12,955 nt of DNA from Acidimicrobiia bacterium (GTDB taxonomy: Bacteria > Actinomycetota > Acidimicrobiia > Acidimicrobiales > JACDCH01): NCBI GenBank assembly GCA_013694495.1, contig JACDCH010000541.1:1-12955 (forward strand). The letters are read 5' to 3'. The notes under the pieces are model-generated. The model was not told the DNA's origin. It saw only the letters and a program-made list of their open reading frames with translations, and searched no databases. The position numbers and the translations under genes were made by a program. Positions 6,844 through 12,955 of the stretch are shown here, piece by piece (the first letter of the stretch is position 1; every line of letters starts with the position of its first letter).

Positions 6844-8051
6844 GGTGCGGCCGCCCCGCCCGCCAGGAGCACGGCCAGCGCGTCGATTCCGTCCCACACG
6901 TCGGTGAAGCGCGTGTAGGCGGGCGCGAGCCCGAGGCGGAGGAGGTCGGGCTCGCGAAAGTCGGGCACGACGCCATGTTCGTCGATGAGGCGCCGGCTCA
7001 GCTCACGGGCGGCCGGATGGGCGAGGGCGACGTGCGCGCCCCGCCGGTGGGGGAGCCGGGGCGTGGCCACGGTGACGCCGTGCCCGGCGAGGCGGGCGTC
7101 AGCCAGGTCGATCGCATAGGTGGTCAGCGCGGTGCCCTTGGCCCGCAGCGCCTCGATGCCGATCTCGGCGAGGTCGGCTACGGCGGCGTCGACGGCGGCG
7201 AGGGCGATGACGGTTGGCGTGCCCGCCAGCCAGCGGCGGATCCCCGGCTCGGGGTCGTAGGCGGGGCCCATGGCGAACTGCTCGCGTTGGCCGAACCAGC
7301 CCCAGATCGGGGAGCGCAGGTGCTGGACGTCACTGCGCACGTAGAGCCAGGCCGGTGCCCCGGGCCCGCCGTTCAGGAACTTGTAGCTGCACCCGGTGGC
7401 CAGCTCCACACCCCATCGGTCGAGCTCGATGGGCACCGCGCCGACGGCGTGGCTGAGGTCCCACACCACCGTGGCGCCGACGTGGCGGGCGGCGGCCGTG
7501 ATCGCGGCCACGTCGACAACCGCGCCGCTGCGGTAGTCGACCATCGACAGGCACAGCACGGCGACGTCGGCATCCAGCGCGTCGACCACGTCGGCGCCTG
7601 CGGGCACGAGCCGGACGTCCAGCCCCCGCGGCGCGGCGAGGCCCTCGAGCACGTACCGGTCGGTCGGGAACTCGCCCGCCGGCACCACGAGGGCGCGGCG
7701 GTCGGGGCGGGCGTCGAGGGCGGCGGAGGCGAGCTTGTAGAGGTTCACGGTCGTCGAGTCGCCCACCACGACTTGGCCGGGCGCGGCCCCGAGGAAGGCG
7801 GCGCCGAGCCGGTCGCCGACCTCCTCGGGGTAGGTCAGCCACCGGACCCACCCGCCGATGAGGTCGCGCCCCCAGCCGTCGTGCACCATCCGCTCCACCG
7901 CGGCCGCAGCGCGCACGGGCAGGCGGCCGAGCGAGTTGCCGTCGAGGTAGATGAGGTCGTCGTCGGCCACGACGAACCGGTCGCGCTCCCGGGCCAGGGG
8001 ATCGGCCCGGTCGAGCGCCTCGGCCGCTGCCCTTGTCGTCTCCGCCGCCAC
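6840..8051 (-). CDS. kynU: Kynureninase (PLP-dependent L-kynurenine hydrolase)
   Basis: This is a 403-residue fold-type I PLP enzyme that splits L-kynurenine to anthranilate and L-alanine, or 3-hydroxykynurenine to 3-hydroxyanthranilate. Family marks in order are ADPLARERDRF, YLDGNSLG near 35-42, the PLP-phosphate segment GDSTTVNLYKL near 97-107, CLSMVDYRSGAVVD, WDLSHAVGA with the cofactor-contacting Asp 198 and His 201, and SYKFLNGGPG with Schiff-base Lys 224. That lysine is very close to Lys 227 of the Pseudomonas fluorescens enzyme. Length is normal. GTG 8051 is chosen because the family N-terminus follows directly and a TACCCT hexamer lies 7 bases upstream. No tryptophan dioxygenase or formamidase gene is in the window. 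The downstream methyltransferase overlaps by 4 bases. Whether it serves NAD synthesis, tryptophan breakdown or a secondary metabolite is open. Confidence 0.93.
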   Translation of the reverse strand: MAAETTRAAAEALDRADPLARERDRFVVADDDLIYLDGNSLGRLPVRAAAAVERMVHDGWGRDLIGGWVRWLTYPEEVGDRLGAAFLGAAPGQVVVGDSTTVNLYKLASAALDARPDRRALVVPAGEFPTDRYVLEGLAAPRGLDVRLVPAGADVVDALDADVAVLCLSMVDYRSGAVVDVAAITAAARHVGATVVWDLSHAVGAVPIELDRWGVELATGCSYKFLNGGPGAPAWLYVRSDVQHLRSPIWGWFGQREQFAMGPAYDPEPGIRRWLAGTPTVIALAAVDAAVADLAEIGIEALRAKGTALTTYAIDLADARLAGHGVTVATPRLPHRRGAHVALAHPAARELSRRLIDEHGVVPDFREPDLLRLGLAPAYTRFTDVWDGIDALAVLLAGGAAAP

Positions 8052-8058
8052 CGCCGGG

Positions 8059-8064
8059 AGGGTA
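8059..8064 (-). promoter_or_regulatory. Candidate -10 element for leaderless kynU transcript
   Basis: On the minus strand TACCCT fits the actinobacterial TANNNT -10 pattern. It ends 7 bases before GTG 8051, so transcription would begin at or next to the start codon. No Shine-Dalgarno sequence is seen, which agrees with leaderless initiation. I see no clear -35. The 142-base divergent region (8052-8193) holds nothing else I recognise. Confidence 0.45.
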
Positions 8065-8193
8065 CGCGGCCTGTCACGACCCTCGTGGCGATCCTCCACC
8101 CGTCGGTGATGGCGGGCGTCAGCGACCACCCGAGCCGGCCGTGATCGGGCGCCTCGGCGGCGCCGGCCGCCGCGTGCAACGCTGCGGCCCGCC

Positions 8194-8976
8194 ATGGCAG
8201 ACCTCAGCGTCGACCTGACCGACCACATCGCCACCGTCACGCTCGACCGGCCGCCCGTCAACGCGGTCACGCGGTCGACGTTCCTCGAGCTGCGCGGGGT
8301 GTTCGACTCACTGTCGGCCGACCGCGACGTGCGCGTCGCCATCCTCACGGCCGCCGGCGACCGGGCCTTCATGGCCGGCATCGACCTGAAGTCGCTCGAC
8401 GACGACCCCGATCCGGCGACCCTGCCGCCCGAGCGCGTGCTCGACCCCGCCCGGGCCGCTCGCGACGCCATGTGGTCGATCACCGACTGCGCGGTACCGG
8501 TGATCGCGGCCGTCAACGGCGCCGCCATCGGCGCCGGCCTCGCCTTCGCCGCCTGCTGCGACATCCTGGTGGCGGCCGAGTCGGCCACCTTCGGGACCAC
8601 CGAGATCAACGTCGGCCTCCTCGGGGCCAGCGCCCACCTTTCGCTGCTGGTCGGCCGGCACAAGGCCCGCGAGCTGTTCTTCACCGGCGAGGTCGTGCCC
8701 GCCGCCGAGCTGCACCGACTCGGCGCCGTCCGGGCCGTCGTCCCCGGGGAGCGGCTGGCCGAGGAGGCCCGAGCGCTGGCGACGACGCTGGCGGCGAAGA
8801 GCCCAATCGCTTTGCGCCTGGCCAAGGAGTCCATGAACCGGGTCGAGTTCCTGCCGCTGAAGGACGCGTACCGTACCGAGCAGGACTTCACCGCCCGCCT
8901 GCGCGGCTTCGACGACGCCACCGAGGCCCGGCAGGCCTACCTCGACAAGCGCGCCCCCGACTGGAAGTGGCGCTAG
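8194..8976 (+). CDS. Enoyl-CoA hydratase/isomerase (crotonase) family protein with one catalytic Glu replaced
   Basis: This is a 260-residue crotonase-fold protein. The first oxyanion-hole segment is AFMAGIDLKSL near 59-68. The second is NGAAIGAGLAFAACCD at 108-123, followed by ATFGTTEINVGLLG. The C-terminus has the family's long helix and the ending YLDKRAPDWKWR. In rat mitochondrial hydratase, catalytic Glu144 lies in GGGCELAMMCD and Glu164 in QPEILLG. Here the first position is Ala 117, while the second (Glu 137) is kept. The protein therefore should bind a CoA ester and stabilise an enolate, but is unlikely to be a standard hydratase. Isomerase, hydrolase, decarboxylase or lyase activity is possible. 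ATG 8194 fits the family start, although no strong ribosome binding site is seen. It is transcribed away from kynU, and its stop overlaps that of the converging SRPBCC gene. Confidence 0.88.
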   Translation: MADLSVDLTDHIATVTLDRPPVNAVTRSTFLELRGVFDSLSADRDVRVAILTAAGDRAFMAGIDLKSLDDDPDPATLPPERVLDPARAARDAMWSITDCAVPVIAAVNGAAIGAGLAFAACCDILVAAESATFGTTEINVGLLGASAHLSLLVGRHKARELFFTGEVVPAAELHRLGAVRAVVPGERLAEEARALATTLAAKSPIALRLAKESMNRVEFLPLKDAYRTEQDFTARLRGFDDATEARQAYLDKRAPDWKWR

Positions 8977-9446
8977 CCGCTCGCGGCTCGCGGCTCGGCG
9001 GCCGCCTTCAGCGCAGCGGCGTGGCGCTCGAAGCCGTCCTCCACCTTGGCGATGGGCGCGAAGCGGACCGCGGCCCCTCGCAGGTGCTCGTGCGTGACGT
9101 AGCGCGTGGTGCCGTCGTCGAGGGCGGTGAGGGTCTGCTGCCGGCGACCCCGTACGAGCCCGAGCGCGGCGAGCGGTCCGCCGTACTCGTACTCGAGGAG
9201 CGCAGCGCCGGCCGCCGGCGGGTCGAGGGCCGTGATCCGCTCCGTCGCCCGGGCCGAGCCGCCGTCGTGCCAGCGCACGTGCAGCACCACGCGGTCGCCC
9301 AGCCGGAGCGGGCGGTCGTCGCCGTCGGGCCGCCCCACCTCGACGATGAACGGGTTCCACGTCGGGTAGGCGTCGGTGTCGAGCATGAGCGCCCACACGG
9401 CGTCGATCGGCGCCGCGATCACCGTCTCGGCCCGGGCCGTGGTCAC
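8973..9446 (-). CDS. SRPBCC (START-like / polyketide cyclase-type) domain protein
   Basis: This is a 157-residue single-domain protein. ETVIAAPIDAVWALMLD, then YPTWNPFIVEV, is the standard opening of the SRPBCC helix-grip fold. It is followed by alternating strands (LRLGDRVVLHVRW, ATERITALDPP, LLEYEYGG) and a C-terminal helix (KVEDGFERHAAALKAAAE). Such proteins form a deep pocket for hydrophobic ligands. Some are cyclases or hydrolases and many only bind, so the role here is unknown. GTG 9446 is chosen because TGAGGG at 9460-9455 gives a good Shine-Dalgarno 8 bases upstream. That sequence includes the stop of the peptidase gene, so the two are probably co-transcribed, with an 11-base gap. Its TAG shares the CTAG tetranucleotide with the stop of the converging crotonase gene. 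Confidence 0.83.
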   Translation of the reverse strand: MTTARAETVIAAPIDAVWALMLDTDAYPTWNPFIVEVGRPDGDDRPLRLGDRVVLHVRWHDGGSARATERITALDPPAAGAALLEYEYGGPLAALGLVRGRRQQTLTALDDGTTRYVTHEHLRGAAVRFAPIAKVEDGFERHAAALKAAAEPRAASG

Positions 9447-9457
9447 GTGGTCGACCC

Positions 9458-10822
9458 TCAGCCCAGCAGGTCGGTGACGACGTCGAGCCAGAGCTGCGTG
9501 GTCATGCGCAGCGACTCGACGTCGACCCGCTCGTCGTTGCCGTGGAAGCGGCTGGCGAAGTCGCCCGGCCCGACCTGGGGGCTGTACAGCCCGAAGCCAT
9601 AGGCCGTGGCGCCCCGCTCCCGGTAGAAGCGGGCGTCCGTGCCGCCCGCCGTGATGCGAGGCACGAGGCCGGCGTCGGGGTACTGCCGGCGCACGGCCCG
9701 GCCCACGGCGTCCCACAGCTCGCCCGTCACGGGCGACGCCGACGACAACCCGTCCTGGATCGGCACGATCTCCACCGTCGCCGCCATGTCGCCGAGGGCG
9801 GCGGCGAGGTGGTCGGCCACGTCCGGGGCCGTCTCGCCCGGCAGCGTGCGGATGTCGACGTCGATGTCGACCGTGTCGGGCACGACGTTGGTCTTGACGC
9901 CGCCGGCCACGACGTTGGGCGAGAACGTCGTGTGCGTGCAGGCGTGGGCGAAGCGGGCCACGCCGGGGCTGGTGGCCGCGATCGCCTGGCAGGCGCCGTA
10001 GACGCGGGCGGGATCGAGCAGCGCCGCCCGGGTGTCGTCGTCGACGTCGACGGCCTGCGCGTAGGCCCGCCAGATGTCGTTGATGCGGGCCTGCGGGCGG
10101 TAGGCGTGCAGGCGGCGCACGACCTCGGCCGCCTTCACCAGCGCGTTGTCGGTGCCGAACGGCATCGAGCCGTGCCCCGGCGTGCCCCGCACCCGGATGC
10201 GCCGCCAGGCGATGCCCTTCTCGGCCACGGTCACCGTGACGTGGGTGCCGGTCGGGGTGCGCATGGCCAGCCCGCCCGACTCGGTGAGCACGTAGTCGGC
10301 CTTGATGTCGTCGTAGGCGTTGTCGGCCAACCACTCCGCGCCGAAGTGGCCGCCGGCCTCCTCGTCGGCCACGGCGAAGTAGATGAGCGTGCCCCGGGGC
10401 TTCCAGCCCGTCGCCGCCAGGTGCCGGGTGGCGACCGCCATCGACGCAGTGAGGTTGAGCATGTCGATCGCGCCGCGGCCCCACACCTCGCCGTCCACCA
10501 GCTCGCCGCCGAACGGGTCGCGCTGCCAACCGGCCGGCGAGACGGGCACGACGTCGGTGTGGCCCATCAGGCAGACGGTGGGCGCCTGGGGGTCGGTGCC
10601 CTCGATGCGGGCGACGAGCGAGGCCCGGCGGGGGAGTGGCGCGTGGGTGACGAAGTCGAGCCCCACCCCTTGGAGGTGGTCGGCGAGCAGGTCGGCGCTA
10701 CGGGTCTCGTCACCGGAGTCCGGGGTGCCGTCGTTGACGCAGGCGTTGCGGATCAGCAGCTGGAGCAGCTCCGTCGTCTGCTCCCCGAGCCGGTCGAGCG
10801 TCGTCACGTCGGCGTCGAGCAC
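9458..10822 (-). CDS. M20-family zinc metallopeptidase / acylase-type hydrolase
   Basis: This is a 454-residue di-metal hydrolase of the M20 family (ArgE/DapE/CPG2/aminoacylase group). Metal-site residues are visible: MGHTDVVPV (His 88, Asp 90), WGRGAIDM (bridging Asp 120), ADEEAGG (catalytic Glu 154 and metal Glu 155) and the late His in RFHGNDERV. The dimerisation (lid) domain lies in the middle (RVRGTPGHGSMPFGTDNALVKA). The substrate could be a dipeptide, an N-acyl amino acid or another amide, and sequence alone does not decide. No signal peptide is seen, so it is likely cytoplasmic. GTG 10822 gives the N-terminus LDADVTTLDRLGEQTTELL; GTG 10807 is a shorter alternative. A GAGGGGG run lies about 12 bases upstream of GTG 10822, inside the 36-base divergent gap to the dehydratase gene. 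The SRPBCC gene follows it. Confidence 0.88.
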   Translation of the reverse strand: MLDADVTTLDRLGEQTTELLQLLIRNACVNDGTPDSGDETRSADLLADHLQGVGLDFVTHAPLPRRASLVARIEGTDPQAPTVCLMGHTDVVPVSPAGWQRDPFGGELVDGEVWGRGAIDMLNLTASMAVATRHLAATGWKPRGTLIYFAVADEEAGGHFGAEWLADNAYDDIKADYVLTESGGLAMRTPTGTHVTVTVAEKGIAWRRIRVRGTPGHGSMPFGTDNALVKAAEVVRRLHAYRPQARINDIWRAYAQAVDVDDDTRAALLDPARVYGACQAIAATSPGVARFAHACTHTTFSPNVVAGGVKTNVVPDTVDIDVDIRTLPGETAPDVADHLAAALGDMAATVEIVPIQDGLSSASPVTGELWDAVGRAVRRQYPDAGLVPRITAGGTDARFYRERGATAYGFGLYSPQVGPGDFASRFHGNDERVDVESLRMTTQLWLDVVTDLLG

Positions 10823-10845
10823 CCCGCGATGATGCCCCCTCTCGG

Positions 10846-10851
10846 TAGGTT
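10846..10851 (+). promoter_or_regulatory. Candidate -10 element for leaderless dehydratase transcript
   Basis: TAGGTT fits the actinobacterial TANNNT pattern and ends 7 bases before ATG 10859. This is the same spacing as at kynU. The overlapping GGTAGG (10844-10849) could instead act as a weak Shine-Dalgarno, so both readings remain open. No clear -35 is seen. Confidence 0.42.
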
Positions 10852-10858
10852 CCGACCC

Positions 10859-11104
10859 ATGGACGCGCCCGACGGCTGGGAACTCGTAGTCGGCAAACTG
10901 CGCCGGGAGCTCGAGTTCGCCGACTTCTCCGAGGCGTGGGCGTTCATGAGCCGGGTCGCGCTGCTGGCGGAGAAGCACGACCACCACCCGGACTGGTCGA
11001 ACTCGTGGAACCGGGTGACGATCGAGCTCGTGAGCCACGACGCCGGCGCCCTCACCGAGCGCGACACGAAGCTCGCCCAGGCCATCTCCGCCCTCCTCGC
11101 CTGA
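10859..11104 (+). CDS. Pterin-4a-carbinolamine dehydratase family protein
   Basis: This 81-residue protein is close to the family's usual 95-105 but trimmed at the N-terminus. The domain is recognised from WELVVGKLRRELEFADFSEAWAFM, then the active-site segment AEKHDHHPDWSNSWNRVTIEL, the VSHDAGALTERD segment and the final helix LAQAIS. His 42, His 43 and His 60 match the three histidines used by the mammalian enzyme. The enzyme dehydrates 4a-hydroxytetrahydropterin made by aromatic amino-acid hydroxylases. Bacterial members without a hydroxylase partner may instead act on molybdopterin or other pterins, and no phenylalanine hydroxylase is visible here. ATG 10859 is preferred over ATG 10829/10832, which would place coding sequence over the TAGGTT hexamer. 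It is divergent from the peptidase gene by 36 bases. Confidence 0.87.
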   Translation: MDAPDGWELVVGKLRRELEFADFSEAWAFMSRVALLAEKHDHHPDWSNSWNRVTIELVSHDAGALTERDTKLAQAISALLA

Positions 11105-11297
11105 GCTGGTTCTTCGCCGTCACTCGCTTCGCTCCGTTCCGGCGAGTTTTGGAGCCCTCGCTCCGCTCGGTCGTTGCGGTCCTCGGCCGACTTCGTCGCC
11201 CTGCGGCCGATGCCTGGGGGCTCCGCTCCCAGACCCCCAGCGCCTCCGGCGGTCGACGGGCGCGTCGCGACGCGGTGTTCCGCCGCACGTCCTGAGC
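11105..11297. other. Convergent non-coding region with several inverted repeats
   Basis: This 193-base stretch lies between two converging genes and shows no convincing gene. It contains the terminator-like hairpin at 11122-11150 and CTGGGGG/CCCCCAG arms (11214-11220 and 11234-11240, 13-base loop). It also contains a perfect 14-base palindrome CGCGTCGCGACGCG (11261-11274) and the palindrome CTGAGCTCAG at 11292-11301, which covers the monooxygenase stop. Short repeats of the type TCGCTTCGCTCC and TCGCTCCGCTCG recur. It probably serves as a two-way terminator or a dispersed intergenic repeat. Confidence 0.55.
11122..11150 (+). terminator. Candidate intrinsic terminator after the dehydratase gene
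   Basis: ACTCGC (11122-11127) and GCGAGT (11142-11147) form a 6-base inverted repeat with a 14-base loop, followed by TTTT. It lies 17 bases after the dehydratase stop. The stem is short and the loop large, so this is only moderately supported. Confidence 0.4.
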
Positions 11298-12955
11298 TCA
11301 GCGGAGGAGGAACTCCTCGGGGTCGGGGCGGCACGTGCGCTGCCAGTAGTCGAGGAGGGTGAACGGCCAGTTCTGCGTGACGCGGCCGTTCGGCGCCCGG
11401 TACCAGCTGTTCACGTTGGCGACGCCCCACACCATCTCGGCGTTGGCCGCGTCGACGGCGGCGTTGAACGCGTCGTGGACCTCCCGTCGGACCTCCATCG
11501 AGCGGGCCCGCCGCTCGAGCAGCAGGCGCACCGCTCCGGCGACGTAGCGGGCGCCGCATTCGGAGAAGAAGATGATGCTGCCGTTCGCCACCAAATTCGT
11601 GTTGGGGCCGTACAGGCAGAACAAGTTCGGGAACCCCGGCACCGCGAGGCCGAGGTAGGCCCTCGGGTCGCCCGCCCACCGCTCGTGCAGGTCGATGCCA
11701 CCGGGGCCGGTCACCCGCATCGGCATCAGGAACTCCGACGCCCGGAAGCCGGTGGCGTAGACGATGGCGTCCACCTCGTGGTGGCCATCGCGCGTCTCGA
11801 TGCCCGTGGGCGTGACTCGCTCGATGGGCGCGGTGACGAGGCGCACGCTCTCCCGCTTCAACGTCGCCGGCCACGTGCCGTCGTCCAGCAGCATCCGCTT
11901 GGCCAGCGGCGGGTACGACGGCACGGCGGCGGCGAGCAGGTCGGGGCGGTCGGCGAGCTCGGCCTCGAGGTAGCCGGTGAGCCACTGGCGGAGGAGGTCG
12001 TTCAGCTCGCTCACCGATCGGCCGCCGCGGGCCCATGCCGGATCGACCCGGGCCGCCGGGAGCGCGCCCTCCGACAGCCGCCAGAACAGCGACAGGCGGT
12101 ACCACTCTCGGTAGTGGGGAACGTTGCGCAGCAGCCACTGCATGCCGGCAGGTGCCTCGCGGTGGTAGTCGGCCACGGGCGTGAACCAGTTCGGCGTGCG
12201 CTGGAACACGTGGACCTCGGCGGCGACCTGGGCCAGCTCGGGGATCAGCTGGATGCCGCTGGCCGCGGTGCCGACGACGGCGACGCGGGCGCCGGTGAGG
12301 TCGATCGACGGGTCCCACCGGGCCGAGTGCACCGAAGGCCCGTGGAACGAGTCGCGCCCCGGCAGGTCGGGGAGGCTCGGCCGGTTCAGTTGGCCGACGG
12401 CGCTGACGAGGACGTCGACCCGCAGCCGCTCCTCGGGACCGGGCCCGGGGCCGGCGCGCAGGTTGAGCTCCCAGTCGTCGTGGTCGTCGCGGTAGCGGGC
12501 CGCCGTCACCTCGGTGTCGAAGCGGATGTGGGGCCGGACGCCGAGCTCGTCGGCGCAGCCTCGGAAGTAGTCGAGCAGGACGCCCTGCGGGCTGAACTGC
12601 TGCGGCCAGTCGTCGCGCTGGAGGAACGAGTAGCTGTACAGGTGGTTGGGGACGTCGACCCGGCAGCCGGGGTAGCGGTTCTCGAACCACGTGCCCCCGA
12701 CGTCGGCGTTCTTCTCGAGGATCACGACCCGCACGCCGGCCTGCAGCAGGTGGTGGGCGGCGGCGAGGCCGGACATGCCGGCGCCGATGATCCCGACGAC
12801 GAGCTCGCGGTCCGGATCGAGGTCGGCGGCCCGCCAGACCGGCCCGGTCGCGCCGGTGAGCTCGGTGGCCAGGAGCTCGGCGTAGTCGTCGCCGACCGGG
12901 GCGCCGGCCACGAAGGACAGCATCTGCCGCAGCTCGTCTGGCGTCGGGTCGGGCG
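11298..12955 (-). CDS. Baeyer-Villiger-type flavin-containing monooxygenase (5' end outside window)
   Basis: At least 551 residues are visible, and the frame is open to the right edge. Counting from the in-frame ATG 12923, the FAD-binding Rossmann motif is GIIGAGMSGLAAA near 44-56. It is followed by EKNADVGGTWFENRYPG and DVPNHLYSYSF. The Baeyer-Villiger fingerprint FxGxxxHxxxW-D appears as FHGPSVHSARWD at 193-204. The NADPH-binding motif is VVGTAASGIQ near 217-225, and ATGF plus LYGPNTNL lie in the C-terminal half. Such enzymes insert oxygen next to a ketone using NADPH, O2 and FAD; the substrate is unknown. Homologues as I recall them have a helix resembling LRQML-F before the ATG, and that sequence is present upstream (DELRQ), so the true start is probably beyond the window. 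The stop is TGA 11300-11298. Confidence 0.9.
   Translation of the reverse strand, partial: PDPTPDELRQMLSFVAGAPVGDDYAELLATELTGATGPVWRAADLDPDRELVVGIIGAGMSGLAAAHHLLQAGVRVVILEKNADVGGTWFENRYPGCRVDVPNHLYSYSFLQRDDWPQQFSPQGVLLDYFRGCADELGVRPHIRFDTEVTAARYRDDHDDWELNLRAGPGPGPEERLRVDVLVSAVGQLNRPSLPDLPGRDSFHGPSVHSARWDPSIDLTGARVAVVGTAASGIQLIPELAQVAAEVHVFQRTPNWFTPVADYHREAPAGMQWLLRNVPHYREWYRLSLFWRLSEGALPAARVDPAWARGGRSVSELNDLLRQWLTGYLEAELADRPDLLAAAVPSYPPLAKRMLLDDGTWPATLKRESVRLVTAPIERVTPTGIETRDGHHEVDAIVYATGFRASEFLMPMRVTGPGGIDLHERWAGDPRAYLGLAVPGFPNLFCLYGPNTNLVANGSIIFFSECGARYVAGAVRLLLERRARSMEVRREVHDAFNAAVDAANAEMVWGVANVNSWYRAPNGRVTQNWPFTLLDYWQRTCRPDPEEFLLR

Noticed and set aside
7379..7400. Assigning the kynU product to another class V aminotransferase-type family such as a cysteine desulfurase
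   Set aside because: The GNSLG, WDLSHAVGA and SYKFLNGGPG segments together are specific to kynureninase.
5313..8144. A long plus-strand open frame running across the LLM, methyltransferase and kynU genes
   Set aside because: Its translation is rich in Arg, Gly and Pro with no domain, and the real genes in other frames carry clear motifs.
10804..12690. A long minus-strand open frame over the monooxygenase and the dehydratase
   Set aside because: It is an out-of-frame shadow of the monooxygenase and the antisense of the dehydratase; no family features.

Overview
The window is very GC-rich DNA with dense coding on both strands, gene overlaps of about 4 bases, frequent GTG starts and many oxidoreductase and CoA-type enzymes. 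This fits an actinobacterium, possibly an Acidimicrobiia-like or uncultured soil/marine lineage. The lineage is inferred from style and gene content, because no marker gene is present. I see no tRNA, rRNA, CRISPR array, insertion sequence, transposase or phage gene.

Left part (1-1529): the C-terminal tail of a phytanoyl-CoA dioxygenase-like protein overlaps a PaaI-type hotdog thioesterase. Convergent to them lies a broken ltrA-type membrane protein gene. Its first ~37 codons are joined out of frame to its last ~225 codons, and the middle of the protein is missing.

Centre left (1530-6213): a plus-strand cassette encodes three proteins. The first is a fused [2Fe-2S]/molybdopterin xanthine dehydrogenase of the 'selenium-dependent xanthine dehydrogenase' architecture. 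The second is a compact SsnA-like amidohydrolase that lacks the usual N-terminal strands. The third is a luciferase-like (LLM) flavin-dependent oxidoreductase whose start lies inside the amidohydrolase gene. A long imperfect hairpin fills the gap between the first two genes. Together they look like an oxidise/hydrolyse/oxidise route for a nitrogen heterocycle; the substrate is unknown.

Centre (6214-8976): a minus-strand pair encodes kynureninase (kynU) and a class I methyltransferase, overlapping by 4 bases. Divergent from it is a crotonase-family protein that has lost one of the two classical catalytic glutamates.

Right part (8973-12955): a minus-strand pair encodes an M20 metallopeptidase and an SRPBCC (START-like) protein. 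Divergent from it is a small pterin-4a-carbinolamine dehydratase. After a 193-base non-coding stretch with several inverted repeats comes a Baeyer-Villiger-type flavin monooxygenase whose N-terminus runs off the right edge.

Two genes (kynU and the dehydratase) have a TANNNT hexamer exactly 7 bases before the start codon, which suggests leaderless transcripts. The strongest candidates for something new are the xanthine dehydrogenase/SsnA/LLM cassette with its hairpin, and the kynureninase/methyltransferase pair. Neither is proven to be a new system from sequence alone.
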